A DNA stretch of 15,674 bases from Roseovarius sp. UBA6167 (GTDB taxonomy: Bacteria; Pseudomonadota; Alphaproteobacteria; Rhodobacterales; Rhodobacteraceae). The stretch is taken from contig DIUD01000067.1 in the NCBI GenBank assembly GCA_002428225.1, forward strand, positions 1-15,674, read 5' to 3'. The translations under genes and the position numbers were made by a program. Under the pieces are notes generated by a model. It was not told the origin of the DNA, made no database searches, and saw nothing but the letters and a program-made list of their open reading frames with translations. This document shows, in pieces, positions 1 through 6,417 of this stretch. Each line of letters begins with the position of its first letter. The first letter of the stretch is position 1.

Positions 1-1
1 G

Positions 2-271
2 GTCGATGCGATGGAGCTTGCGCCGAGGGTGGATCATATCGTTCTCTTCTCCGGCGACGGCGATTTCAAGCCCCTGGTCGAGAGCCTTCAGCGCCAGGGC
101 GTGCGGGTCTCGGTGGTCTCGACCATCCGCAGCCAGCCGCCGATGATCGCCGACGACCTGCGCCGCCAGGCGGACAATTTCATCGAGCTCGACGACCTCA
201 GGGAAGTGATCGGCCGGCCGCCGCGCGAACCTGTCGAGCGCCAGACTGACTACGCCATCGCGCAGGACTGA
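2..271 (+). CDS. NYN domain protein (LabA/DUF88-like), 3' end only
   Basis: The gene begins before the window, and the reading frame is open from base 2, giving the last 89 residues. The visible part has the typical end of a NYN (PIN-like) fold: a hydrophobic strand, then FSGDGDF with acidic residues expected in the metal site, then an LVESLQRQGVRVSVVST strand-helix segment and a closing 'LRRQADNFIEL' piece that matches LabA/DUF88 proteins as I know them. Family members are predicted metal-dependent ribonucleases, but the substrate of this bacterial branch is not settled and the sequence does not show it. The next gene starts 18 bases downstream on the same strand and may be co-transcribed. 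The family call is fairly sure; the function is not. Confidence 0.8.
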   Translation, partial: VDAMELAPRVDHIVLFSGDGDFKPLVESLQRQGVRVSVVSTIRSQPPMIADDLRRQADNFIELDDLREVIGRPPREPVERQTDYAIAQD

Positions 272-289
272 CGCGGTCCCGCGCGCGAC

Positions 290-739
290 ATGGCCGATGC
301 CGCGATCCTTGCCCAGCTTGCCGGGCTCTTTGCCGCCGCCTTTGGCGCGGCGACGCTGTTGCCGTTCCAGTCAGAGGTGGTCTTTGTGGCACTGCAACTG
401 GCGGGCACTGCGTCGCTCGGTGCGCTGTTGATCGTGGCCTCGGTGGGCAACACGCTCGGCTCGGTGGTCAACTATGTCATGGGGCGCGGGCTCGAGCACT
501 TTCGCCACCGCCGCTGGTTTCCCGTGACCGAGGCGCAGCTTGCGCGCGCGCGGGGCTGGTATGCCCGTTGGGGCGTCTGGACACTCTTGATGAGCTGGGC
601 GCCGCTGGGCGACGGGTTTACCGTCGTGGCGGGGATCATGCGCACGCCGGTCTGGTTGTTCGTCACGCTTGTCGCCATCGCCAAGACCGGGCGTTACCTT
701 GTCCTAGCCTGGATCACGGCGCAGGCCATGGCGTGATCC
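290..739 (+). CDS. YqaA-family small integral membrane protein (DedA/SNARE-associated-like)
   Basis: The ATG at 290 opens a 148-residue protein. It has a hydrophobic N-terminal segment (about 5-25), a glycine-rich membrane segment containing SVGNTLGSVVNYVMGRG (about 42-67), a basic amphipathic stretch, and two further hydrophobic segments after residue 95. The GN-LGS-VNY motif and the later WAPLGDGFTVVAGIMR motif are those of the YqaA family (COG1238), distantly related to DedA membrane proteins. The function is unknown; a role in membrane homeostasis or lipid handling is only inferred from DedA relatives. There is no convincing Shine-Dalgarno before the start. The stop codon (TGA) falls at 734-736, and the three bases after it are included here only as margin. 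It follows the NYN gene closely and may share its transcript. Confidence 0.72.
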
Positions 740-911
740 GCCGCCCGCGTTTCCGTCGATCCCGTCGCGGATCCCGATCACCGGCGCGGGCTGATGGCCC
801 CGGTGCCGCGGGCCTTTCGGCCGGGCGGCCCGTTGGGGGGCCAGCGCCCGCCCATCTTCCCTTTACGCCGCCCGCCCGCGGCCTTACCTGTAGCCCGAAC
901 AGGAGAGCGCC
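740..911 (+). promoter_or_regulatory. Intergenic region and ribosome binding site upstream of ispH
   Basis: This is a GC-rich gap with no credible gene. An AGGAGA Shine-Dalgarno at 901-906 sits 5 bases before the ispH ATG and fixes that start. Small GC-rich inverted repeats such as GGCCC/GGGCC occur around 825-845, but none is followed by a T tract. I see no clear -35/-10 pair, so the ispH promoter cannot be placed from sequence alone. Confidence 0.4.
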
Positions 912-1856
912 ATGACCAAGCCCCCCCTCACCCTCTGCCTTGCCGCGCCGCGCGGGTTCTGCGCCGGTGTGGACCGCGCCATCAGGATCGTGGAAATGGC
1001 GCTCGAAAAATGGGGCGCGCCGGTCTATGTGCGCCACGAGATCGTGCATAACAAGTATGTGGTGGACGATCTGCGCGCCAGGGGGGCGGTCTTTGTCGAG
1101 GAACTGGACGACTGCCCCGACGATCGCCCGGTGATCTTCTCCGCCCATGGCGTGCCCAAATCCGTGCCGCGCGAGGCCGCGCGGCGCGAGATGCTCTTTG
1201 TCGATGCCACCTGTCCGCTGGTTTCCAAGGTCCATATCGAGGCCGGGCGCCACCATGAGGCCGGCCTGCAAATCGTGATGATCGGTCATGCGGGCCATCC
1301 CGAAACCGTGGGCACGATGGGGCAGTTACCGCCCGGCGAGGTGCTTCTGGTCGAGACACCCGAAGATGTGACCACCCTCACCGTGCGCGACCCCGCGCGC
1401 CTTGCCTATGTGACGCAGACCACGCTTTCGGTCGATGACACCGCGGGCATCGTCGCCGCGCTGAGGGCGCGCTTTCCCGCCATCACCGGGCCGCACAAGG
1501 AGGATATCTGTTACGCCACCACCAACCGGCAGGCGGCGGTCAAGGCCATGGCGGCAAGGGTCGAGGCGATGCTGGTCGTCGGCGCGCCCAACTCTTCAAA
1601 TTCCCGACGCCTGGTCGAGGTCGGCGCGCGCGCGGGGTGTTCTTATGCCCAGCTCGTGCAGCGCGCCGCCGATATTGACTGGCGCGCGCTTCGGGGCGCA
1701 GCCTCGATTGGCGTCACCGCCGGCGCCTCTGCCCCCGAAGTTCTGGTGAACGAGGTCATTGACGCCTTTCGCGCGCGCTATGACGTAACCATCGAAGAGA
1801 TCGAAACCGCCCGCGAAAACGTGGAATTCAAAGTTCCCCGCGCCCTGCGCGCCTAG
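912..1856 (+). CDS. ispH: 4-hydroxy-3-methylbut-2-enyl diphosphate reductase (IspH/LytB)
   Basis: This 314-residue enzyme performs the last step of the MEP isoprenoid pathway. It reductively dehydroxylates HMBPP to a mixture of IPP and DMAPP, using a [4Fe-4S] cluster. All three cluster cysteines are visible: C17 (PRGFCAGV), C101 (DATCPLV) and C200 (EDICYATTNRQ). The substrate-binding residues are also present: H46, H79 in SAHG, H129 and E131 in GHAGHPE, T172 in TQTTLS, and the S-N-S triplet at 229-231. The length is normal for the family. The start is supported by AGGAGA at 901-906. The gene converges on the ribosomal protein block, whose last gene ends 192 bases away. It is a soluble cytoplasmic protein fed electrons by ferredoxin or flavodoxin systems that are not in this window. 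There is no sign of truncation. Confidence 0.97.
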   Translation: MTKPPLTLCLAAPRGFCAGVDRAIRIVEMALEKWGAPVYVRHEIVHNKYVVDDLRARGAVFVEELDDCPDDRPVIFSAHGVPKSVPREAARREMLFVDATCPLVSKVHIEAGRHHEAGLQIVMIGHAGHPETVGTMGQLPPGEVLLVETPEDVTTLTVRDPARLAYVTQTTLSVDDTAGIVAALRARFPAITGPHKEDICYATTNRQAAVKAMAARVEAMLVVGAPNSSNSRRLVEVGARAGCSYAQLVQRAADIDWRALRGAASIGVTAGASAPEVLVNEVIDAFRARYDVTIEEIETARENVEFKVPRALRA

Positions 1857-1920
1857 GATGTGCCGCTCGACGGCGTGCGCCGGTTTCGAGCCTCTCGAAC
1901 AAGCGGAACGGAAAAGCCCG

Positions 1921-1956
1921 AGCATGTCGCGTGAATACGAATGAATGCGACACGCT
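1921..1956 (-). repeat. Imperfect inverted repeat, 10-bp arms, between ispH and rpmD
   Basis: The arms AGCATGTCGC (1921-1930) and GCGACACGCT (1947-1956) are complementary apart from one position, with a 16-base loop. Read on the minus strand, the odd position becomes a G-U pair, so the RNA from the rpmD side can form an uninterrupted 10-bp stem. Just after it on that strand comes CGGGCTTTTCC, with a short T run. It could therefore serve as a distal terminator for the ribosomal operon, or be a member of a dispersed intergenic repeat. The copy number cannot be seen from one window. Confidence 0.45.
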
Positions 1957-2030
1957 CCAGGCGGACCGGATCGGCCGCAAAGGGCCATGTCGGCACCCCC
2001 GCCCACACCAGCGTGCAAGGACGGGGGCGC

Positions 2031-2050
2031 AAGGAGGGCGGCCCCTCCTT
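2031..2050 (+). terminator. Probable rho-independent terminator for ispH, overlapping the rpmD stop codon
   Basis: A perfect 8-bp stem (AAGGAGGG 2031-2038, CCCTCCTT 2043-2050) closes a CGGC tetraloop. On the plus strand it is followed by ACTCTTTTTCTT, a T-rich tail. This fits termination of ispH transcription about 175 bases after its stop. The right arm overlaps the rpmD stop codon at 2049-2051 on the other strand. The T-rich tail therefore also codes for the acidic EEKE end of L30. On the minus strand the stem is not followed by T residues, so termination there is less likely. Confidence 0.55.
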
Positions 2051-2237
2051 ACTCTTTTTCTTCGATAATCTGCACCAGATGCGGGATCTTGTTGACCATG
2101 CCGCGCACCGAGGGAGTATCCTCGAGCTCGCGGGTCTTGTGCATCTTGTTGAGGCCCAGCCCGATCAACGTGCGGCGCTGGGCGTCCGGGCGGCGGATCG
2201 GCGAGCCGATCTGCTTGACCACGATGGTTTTTGCCAT
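2049..2237 (-). CDS. rpmD: 50S ribosomal protein L30
   Basis: This is the 62-residue short bacterial L30, a small ferredoxin-like-fold protein bound to 23S rRNA on the large subunit. It is recognised from the N-terminal VVKQIGSPIRRP segment, the RRTLIGLGLNKM loop-helix and the RGMVNKIPHLVQI end, all typical of L30. It is the last gene of the ribosomal block and lies 13 bases after rpsE. In most bacteria rplO and secY would follow; here the coding strand switches to ispH instead. Its stop codon lies inside a terminator-like hairpin that serves the opposite strand. Confidence 0.95.
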   Translation of the reverse strand: MAKTIVVKQIGSPIRRPDAQRRTLIGLGLNKMHKTRELEDTPSVRGMVNKIPHLVQIIEEKE

Positions 2238-2250
2238 GTCTCAGGTCTCC

Positions 2251-2817
2251 TTACGCTTCTGCCGCTTGCGCGGTCGGCGCTTCGTCACCCCGTCTCAGGA
2301 TGTCGGCCACCTTCTTGCCACGGCGCTGCGCGACCATGCGCGGGCTGGTCTCTTTCCTCAGACCGTTCAGCGTGGCGCGGATCATGTTATAGGGGTTTTG
2401 CGACCCGTTCGACTTGGCGACCACGTCCTGAACGCCGAGCATCTCGAACACGGCGCGCATCGGACCACCGGCGATGATGCCGGTGCCGTGCGGGGCGGTG
2501 CGCATCACCACCTTGCCCGCGCCATGGCGGCCTTCCATGTCGTGATGCAGCGTGCGGCCCTCGCGCAGCGGCACGCGGATCATCGCACGCTTTGCGGCCT
2601 CGGTGGCCTTGCGGATGGCCTCGGGAACCTCCTTGGCCTTGCCCTTGCCAAAGCCCACGCGGCCCTTCTGATCGCCCACCACCACGAGCGCCGCGAACCC
2701 GAAGCGCTTGCCGCCCTTCACGGTTTTCGACACGCGGTTGATCGCGACGAGACGGTCGGCGAATTCCGGGGTTTCGTCGCGGTCGCGACCTCCGCGGCGG
2801 TTGTCATCTCTTGCCAT
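2251..2817 (-). CDS. rpsE: 30S ribosomal protein S5
   Basis: The 188 residues show both S5 domains. The N-terminal dsRBD-like domain (about 20-86) has the glycine-rich GRVGFGKGKAKEVPEAIRKA signature, and the C-terminal domain begins around HHDMEGRHGAGKV and APHGTGIIAGGPMRAVFEMLG. S5 lies at the mRNA entry side of the small subunit and affects decoding accuracy. Residues 1-18 are a charged, arginine-rich extension, and the last 15 or so are an alanine/glutamate-rich tail, as often seen in alphaproteobacterial S5. It is spaced 13 bases from both neighbours, so it is clearly co-transcribed with them. Confidence 0.97.
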   Translation of the reverse strand: MARDDNRRGGRDRDETPEFADRLVAINRVSKTVKGGKRFGFAALVVVGDQKGRVGFGKGKAKEVPEAIRKATEAAKRAMIRVPLREGRTLHHDMEGRHGAGKVVMRTAPHGTGIIAGGPMRAVFEMLGVQDVVAKSNGSQNPYNMIRATLNGLRKETSPRMVAQRRGKKVADILRRGDEAPTAQAAEA

Positions 2818-2830
2818 AACTCTCGTCTCC

Positions 2831-3190
2831 TCAGATCTTCAGGCCGGCATCGCGCGCGGCATCTGCCACGGCCTTGACCCGGCCGTGAAACAGGAACCCG
2901 CCACGGTCGAAATAGGCCTCGGTGACGCCCGCCTGCTTCGCCCGCTCGGCGATGACCTCGCCAACCCTGGCCGCCGCCTCGACGGTGCATTTGCCGACAA
3001 AGCCCAGATCCTTTTCGAGGGTCGAGGCCGATGCCAGCGTCACGCCTTGCACATCGTCGATGAGCTGCGCCATGATATTCCGGTTCGATCGGTGAACCGA
3101 GAGACGCACGCGCCCCGCATTCACCTTTCTCAGTTTGCTCCGAACGCGCAGGCGGCGTTTGTGGAACAGTTTTCTCTTGCTGTTTGCCAT
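2831..3190 (-). CDS. rplR: 50S ribosomal protein L18
   Basis: This 119-residue protein binds 5S rRNA and helps anchor the central protuberance. The N-terminal 22 residues are strongly basic (KRKLFHKRRLRVRSKLRK), as expected for the 5S-contacting tail. They are followed by RVRLSVHRSNRNIMAQLIDD and the family-typical VGEVIAERAKQAGV and FDRGGFLFHGRVKAVADAARDAGL segments. The length and order between rplF and rpsE are standard for the spc gene order. The start is the ATG 11 bases after the rplF stop. Confidence 0.97.
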   Translation of the reverse strand: MANSKRKLFHKRRLRVRSKLRKVNAGRVRLSVHRSNRNIMAQLIDDVQGVTLASASTLEKDLGFVGKCTVEAAARVGEVIAERAKQAGVTEAYFDRGGFLFHGRVKAVADAARDAGLKI

Positions 3191-3201
3191 CTGTCGCGTC
3201 C

Positions 3202-3735
3202 TTATTTCTTCTTGCCTTCCTTCTGGAAGATATACTCGTCCTTGTAGCGGATGCCCTTGCCCTTGTAGGGTTCGGGACGCCGCCAGTCGCGGATATTGGC
3301 CGCGACCTGTCCGACGAGCTGCTTGTCGGTGCCTTCCACGACCAGTTCGGTCTGTTTGGGCGCCGTCACGGTCACACCGTCGGGGATCGTGAAATCCACG
3401 TCATGCGAGTAACCGAGATTGAGCTTGAGCACATTGCCCTGGATCGCGGCACGGTAGCCCACGCCGCGAATTTCCAGATCCTTTCTGAAGACATCCCTGG
3501 CACCGTGCACCATGTTGGCGATGACCGTGCGGGTCATGCCCCATTGCTGGCGCGCGCGCTTGGACTTGCCGCGCGGGGTGACGGAAATCACGCCATCTGC
3601 AACGGTGAGCGTCACATCGTCGGTGGCGGTAAAGCTCTTGGTGCCCCTGGGGCCCTTCACCTCGATGGTCTGGCCAGAGATCGTGGCCGAGACATCATCG
3701 GGCAGGGCCACGGGTTGTTTGCCGATACGAGACAT
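3202..3735 (-). CDS. rplF: 50S ribosomal protein L6
   Basis: The 177 residues contain the two repeated L6 domains. The N-terminal MSRIGKQPVALPDDV start and the C-terminal signature PEPYKGKGIRYKDE are diagnostic. L6 sits near the base of the P-stalk and the sarcin-ricin region, contacting 23S rRNA, and is required late in 50S assembly. The length equals the usual bacterial form. It lies between rpsH (13 bases upstream) and rplR (11 bases downstream) in one transcription unit. Confidence 0.97.
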   Translation of the reverse strand: MSRIGKQPVALPDDVSATISGQTIEVKGPRGTKSFTATDDVTLTVADGVISVTPRGKSKRARQQWGMTRTVIANMVHGARDVFRKDLEIRGVGYRAAIQGNVLKLNLGYSHDVDFTIPDGVTVTAPKQTELVVEGTDKQLVGQVAANIRDWRRPEPYKGKGIRYKDEYIFQKEGKKK

Positions 3736-3748
3736 TTACAGCGCCTCC

Positions 3749-4141
3749 TCAGAATACCGTGCAGAGCACTTCGCCGCCGACATTGGCGGCGCGCGCGGCT
3801 GCATCCGACATCACACCCTTGGGGGTGGAGACAATCGACACGCCAAGGCCCTGACGGACCGACGGAATGTCCTTGACGCCCAGATAGACGCGGCGACCGG
3901 GCTTGGAGACCCGCTTCATCTCGCGGATCACCGGGGTGCCCTCGAAATACTTGAGGCTGATTTCAATGGCGGAATGGCCATTGTCATCCGTTGTCATATC
4001 ATAGCCCCGGATATAGCCCTCGGAGGCCAGCACATCGAGAACGCGCACGCGCATCTTCGAGCCGGGGGTCATCACCTTGGACTTGCCGCGCATCTGCGCG
4101 TTGCGGATACGGGTGAGCATATCGCCGATAGGATCGTTCAT
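3749..4141 (-). CDS. rpsH: 30S ribosomal protein S8
   Basis: This 130-residue protein binds 16S rRNA in the central domain and is an early assembly protein. It is recognised from MNDPIGDMLTRIRNAQMRGK at the N-terminus and from the C-terminal RNA-binding segment VSTPKGVMSDAAARAANVGGEVLCTVF. In E. coli, S8 represses its own operon by binding mRNA at the start of the L5 gene. Whether this happens here cannot be judged from the sequence, as no S8 site was identified near rplE. It is spaced 13 bases from both neighbours. Confidence 0.97.
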   Translation of the reverse strand: MNDPIGDMLTRIRNAQMRGKSKVMTPGSKMRVRVLDVLASEGYIRGYDMTTDDNGHSAIEISLKYFEGTPVIREMKRVSKPGRRVYLGVKDIPSVRQGLGVSIVSTPKGVMSDAAARAANVGGEVLCTVF

Positions 4142-4154
4142 GTCTGCGCCCTCC

Positions 4155-4460
4155 TCACCAGCTCGATTTCACGACACCGGGCAGTTGCCCGGCGGAACCC
4201 AGCTCGCGCAGCATTATCCGGCTGATCTTGAGCTTGCGATAATAGGCGTGCGGACGCCCGGTGAGCTGGCAGCGGTTGTGAAGGCGCGTGGCCGACCCGT
4301 TGCGCGGCAGCTTGGCCAGTTTCAGAGAGGCGCGGAAACGCTCCTCCATCGGCTTGGACTGGTCGTTTATGATCGCCTTGAGCGCGGCGCGCTTGGCGGC
4401 GTCGCGGTCCACCAGTTTCTGGCGCTTCTTCTCGCGCTCGATCATGGATTTCTTAGCCAT
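4155..4460 (-). CDS. rpsN: 30S ribosomal protein S14, zinc-free long form
   Basis: The 101 residues match the long S14 type. The protein lacks the CxxC pairs of the short zinc-binding form; the only cysteine is in RLHNRCQLTGRPHAYYRKLKISR. It binds 16S rRNA in the head of the small subunit. The basic N-terminus, the RFRASLKLAKLPRNGS segment and the C-terminal REL..AGQLPGVVKSSW ending are characteristic. This C-minus form does not depend on zinc. A zinc-responsive paralogue is not in the window. Confidence 0.97.
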   Translation of the reverse strand: MAKKSMIEREKKRQKLVDRDAAKRAALKAIINDQSKPMEERFRASLKLAKLPRNGSATRLHNRCQLTGRPHAYYRKLKISRIMLRELGSAGQLPGVVKSSW

Positions 4461-4479
4461 AAATCTATCCTCCCCCGGC

Positions 4480-5043
4480 TCAGCTGTTGAAGGGCATGTT
4501 GAAATGCTTCAACAGCGCCTTGGCTTCAGCGTCGGTCTGCGCCGTGGTTGTGATGATGATGTCCATCCCCCAGACTTCGTCGACCTTGTCGAAGTTGATT
4601 TCGGGGAAAACAATATGTTCCTTGAGACCCATGGCATAGTTGCCGTGCCCGTCGAAGGACTTGCCCGACACGCCGCGGAAGTCGCGGATGCGCGGCATGG
4701 CCACTGTGATCAGGCGATCGAGGAAGTCATACATCCGGTTGCCGCGCAGCGTGACCTTGGCCCCCAGCGGCATCCCTTCGCGGACGCGAAAGCCGGCGAT
4801 CGAGTTGCGCGCCAGCGTGGTCACGGCCTTCTGGCCTGCGATGGTGCTGAGGTCTTCCTGCGCCGACTTGGCCTTCTTGGAATCCCTCACCGCCTCGGCG
4901 CCACAGCCGATGTTGAGCACGATCTTGTCCAGCCGCGGGATCTGCATGTCGCTGCGGTAGCCGAACTCTTCCTTCAGAGCGGGCTTGATGACCTCGCGGA
5001 AATGGGCCTTGAGGCGCGGGGTATAGGTTGCGGCATCAAGCAT
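4480..5043 (-). CDS. rplE: 50S ribosomal protein L5
   Basis: This 187-residue protein binds 5S rRNA with L18 and forms the central protuberance, contacting the P-site tRNA. It is recognised by the N-terminal YTPRLKAHFREVIKPAL segment, PRLDKIVLNIGCG, the GAKVTLRG(N/R) segment and the C-terminal FPEINFDKVDEVWGMDIIITTTAQTDAEAKALL. The start codon lies inside the 3' end of rplX (overlap 5036-5043, ATGCTTGA), which suggests translational coupling. The gap to rpsN is 19 bases, slightly longer than other gaps in the block. Confidence 0.97.
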   Translation of the reverse strand: MLDAATYTPRLKAHFREVIKPALKEEFGYRSDMQIPRLDKIVLNIGCGAEAVRDSKKAKSAQEDLSTIAGQKAVTTLARNSIAGFRVREGMPLGAKVTLRGNRMYDFLDRLITVAMPRIRDFRGVSGKSFDGHGNYAMGLKEHIVFPEINFDKVDEVWGMDIIITTTAQTDAEAKALLKHFNMPFNS

Positions 5044-5347
5044 CGATCACGTCCCCCGTAGTCTTGGCCACACGCACCTTCTTGTCGCCTTCGATCTTGA
5101 AGCCGACGCGGGTGGGTTTGCCGTTCTTGTCGAGAATGGCGAGATTACTGAGGTCGATCGGCATCGCCTTGGGGATGCGGCCGCCCTGGCTTGTCTGGCT
5201 CTTGCGGGTATGGCGGATCGCCATGTTCACGCCTTCGACCACCGCGCGGCCGGCCTTGGGATCGACGCTGAGGATGGTGCCCTTCTGGCCCTTGTCCTTG
5301 CCGGCGAGCACGATAACCTTGTCGCCCTTTTTCAGTTTGGCAGCCAT
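5036..5347 (-). CDS. rplX: 50S ribosomal protein L24
   Basis: This 103-residue protein starts large-subunit assembly by binding the 5' region of 23S rRNA. The KOW motif is seen at about residues 4-31 (LKKGDKVIVLAGKDKGQKGT), followed by AVVEGVNMAIRHTRKSQTSQGGRI and the PIDLSNLAILD segment typical of L24. It overlaps rplE by 8 bases and follows the rplN stop by one base. This is tight packing of the kind expected for coupled translation. Confidence 0.97.
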   Translation of the reverse strand: MAAKLKKGDKVIVLAGKDKGQKGTILSVDPKAGRAVVEGVNMAIRHTRKSQTSQGGRIPKAMPIDLSNLAILDKNGKPTRVGFKIEGDKKVRVAKTTGDVIDA

Positions 5348-5348
5348 C

Positions 5349-5717
5349 TTACAGCACCTCCGGGGCGAGCGAGATGATCTTCATGAAGTTCCTGGCGCGC
5401 AATTCGCGCACGACCGGCCCGAAGATACGGGTGCCGACAGGCTCGCCTGCGTTGTTGAGGATCACGGCGGCGTTGCGGTCGAACTTGATGGCGGTGCCGT
5501 CTTCACGACGGACTTCCTTGGCAGTGCGCACGACGACGGCCTTGCGCACGTCGCCTTTTTTCACGCGACCGCGCGGAATCGCCTCTTTCACCGACACCAC
5601 GATGATGTCGCCGACCGAGGCGTAACGGCGGTGCGAACCGCCTAGAACCTTGATGCACTGAACCCGGCGTGCGCCGGAATTGTCAGCTACATCCAGATTG
5701 GTCTGCATCTGGATCAT
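5349..5717 (-). CDS. rplN: 50S ribosomal protein L14
   Basis: This 122-residue protein is of normal length. It is a beta-barrel protein at the subunit interface that forms bridges to 16S rRNA and binds next to L19. It is recognised from MIQMQTNLDVADNSGARRVQCIKVLGGS, VKEAIPRGRVKKGDV and the FGPVVRELRARNFMKIISLAPEVL end. GGGAG upstream of the ATG on the minus strand acts as Shine-Dalgarno. The gap to rpsQ (76 bases) is the longest in the block and falls where the S10 and spc operons are separate units in E. coli. Confidence 0.97.
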   Translation of the reverse strand: MIQMQTNLDVADNSGARRVQCIKVLGGSHRRYASVGDIIVVSVKEAIPRGRVKKGDVRKAVVVRTAKEVRREDGTAIKFDRNAAVILNNAGEPVGTRIFGPVVRELRARNFMKIISLAPEVL

Positions 5718-5793
5718 TGGGTTTCTCCCGACCTGTGGGGGCTGTTCTGGCTGTTTCCCCCAGGGTTTCGATCAAACCGGATGGTGCGAAGGA
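5718..5793 (-). promoter_or_regulatory. Long spacer between rpsQ and rplN with a possible hairpin
   Basis: All other gaps in the ribosomal block are 1 to 19 bases, or are overlaps. This one is 76 bases. On the minus strand, TGGGGG and CCCCCA can pair across a 15-base loop. I see no -35/-10 pair, so there is no evidence for an internal promoter here. It may be an mRNA processing or stability element, or a remnant of the S10/spc operon boundary. Confidence 0.35.
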
Positions 5794-6024
5794 TCAGGCC
5801 TCCAGCACCTCCCAGCGTTTCGTCTTGGATTTCGGCGCACATTCGATGATGCGCACCGCGTCACCCTTCTTGAAGGTGTTGTTCTCGTCGTGGGCCCGGT
5901 ATTTCTTGGACTTGCGGATCGTCTTCTGAAGCACGGGGTGCTTGAAGCGGCGCTCGACCGAGACGGTCACGGTCTGGGCGTTGGCGTCCGAGGTGACGGT
6001 GCCTTGCAGGATACGTTTGGGCAT
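5794..6024 (-). CDS. rpsQ: 30S ribosomal protein S17
   Basis: The 76 residues form the OB-fold primary binding protein of the 16S 5' domain. The segments MPKRILQGTVTSDANAQTVTV, RRFKHPVLQKTIRKSKKYRAHDE and GDAVRIIECAPKSKTKRWEV are those of S17. It starts 3 bases after the rpmC stop, so it should be translated from the same message by coupling. The length is typical of alphaproteobacterial S17. Confidence 0.97.
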   Translation of the reverse strand: MPKRILQGTVTSDANAQTVTVSVERRFKHPVLQKTIRKSKKYRAHDENNTFKKGDAVRIIECAPKSKTKRWEVLEA

Positions 6025-6027
6025 GGG

Positions 6028-6237
6028 TCAGGCTCCCTGCTCGGCGGCCACGCGGGCCTTTTCGTTGAGGATGGTCTTGACGCGGGCGGCGTCGCGGCGG
6101 GCGCGGCGCATCTGGGCTGCATTCTCAAGCTGGCCGGTGGCCGCCTGGAAACGCAGGTTGAATTGCTCTTTCTTGAGACGGACAAGCTCTTCCCGGAGCT
6201 GGTCCGGGGTCTTGTCGCGCAGTTCGCTGGCGTTCAT
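6028..6237 (-). CDS. rpmC: 50S ribosomal protein L29
   Basis: The ATG at 6237 gives a 69-residue protein starting MNASELRDKTPDQLREEL, the usual L29 beginning. An upstream in-frame TTG at 6255 would add six residues. Those codons, however, contain the AAGGAAGAG Shine-Dalgarno, so the ATG is preferred. L29 is a two-helix antiparallel coiled coil near the polypeptide exit tunnel, seen here as QLREELVRLKKEQFNLRFQ and a basic second helix with MRRARRDAARVKTILNEK. It is the first gene of the ribosomal block in this window. The expected preceding rplP is absent, and the HU gene lies upstream instead. Confidence 0.95.
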   Translation of the reverse strand: MNASELRDKTPDQLREELVRLKKEQFNLRFQAATGQLENAAQMRRARRDAARVKTILNEKARVAAEQGA

Positions 6238-6352
6238 CGCCTCTTCCTTTCTCAATACACCGGCTGGCCCCTGACGGTTGGCTCAGGGTCACCCGTTTCC
6301 CGGTGGATGGGATTTCAACGCGCGAATCCCCGGATTGCCGGGTGACGCGAAT
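6238..6352 (-). ncRNA. Structured 5' leader of the rpmC ribosomal operon (candidate cis-regulatory RNA)
   Basis: This is the expected untranslated leader between the predicted promoter and the rpmC ATG, about 115 nt. It can fold into an outer 8-bp stem (6339-6346 with 6288-6295, GTCACCCG/CGGGTGAC), an inner 6-bp stem (6325-6330 with 6309-6314) and an adjacent 6-bp hairpin (6283-6288 with 6269-6274). A local 5-bp hairpin (6329-6333 with 6338-6342) would use bases from both the outer and inner stems, so the two folds exclude each other. The Shine-Dalgarno AAGGAAGAG follows the last hairpin. No known leader family is recognised. That it is regulatory is inference. Confidence 0.4.
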
Positions 6353-6358
6353 TTCGGC

Positions 6359-6387
6359 TCTATAAGAGAGGGGCGCGCAAAGGGCAA
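6359..6387 (-). promoter_or_regulatory. Predicted sigma-70 type promoter of the rpmC-rpmD operon
   Basis: On the minus strand, TTGCCC (6387-6382) and TATAGA (6364-6359) are separated by exactly 17 bases, each matching four of six consensus positions. It lies between the HU stop and rpmC. It would start transcription near 6352, six bases before the first stem of the leader. This gives the ribosomal block its own promoter, independent of HU. Confidence 0.5.
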
Positions 6388-6417
6388 GGACTGAATTTCG
6401 GCCCTCACGCGAAACGA

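Noticed and set aside
1945..2877. A 310-codon plus-strand open frame across rpmD and rpsE
   Set aside because: It is antisense to two certain ribosomal protein genes and has no recognisable domain.
6028..6255. TTG at 6255 as rpmC start, adding six residues
   Set aside because: The added codons contain the Shine-Dalgarno of the ATG at 6237, and known L29 proteins begin at that methionine.
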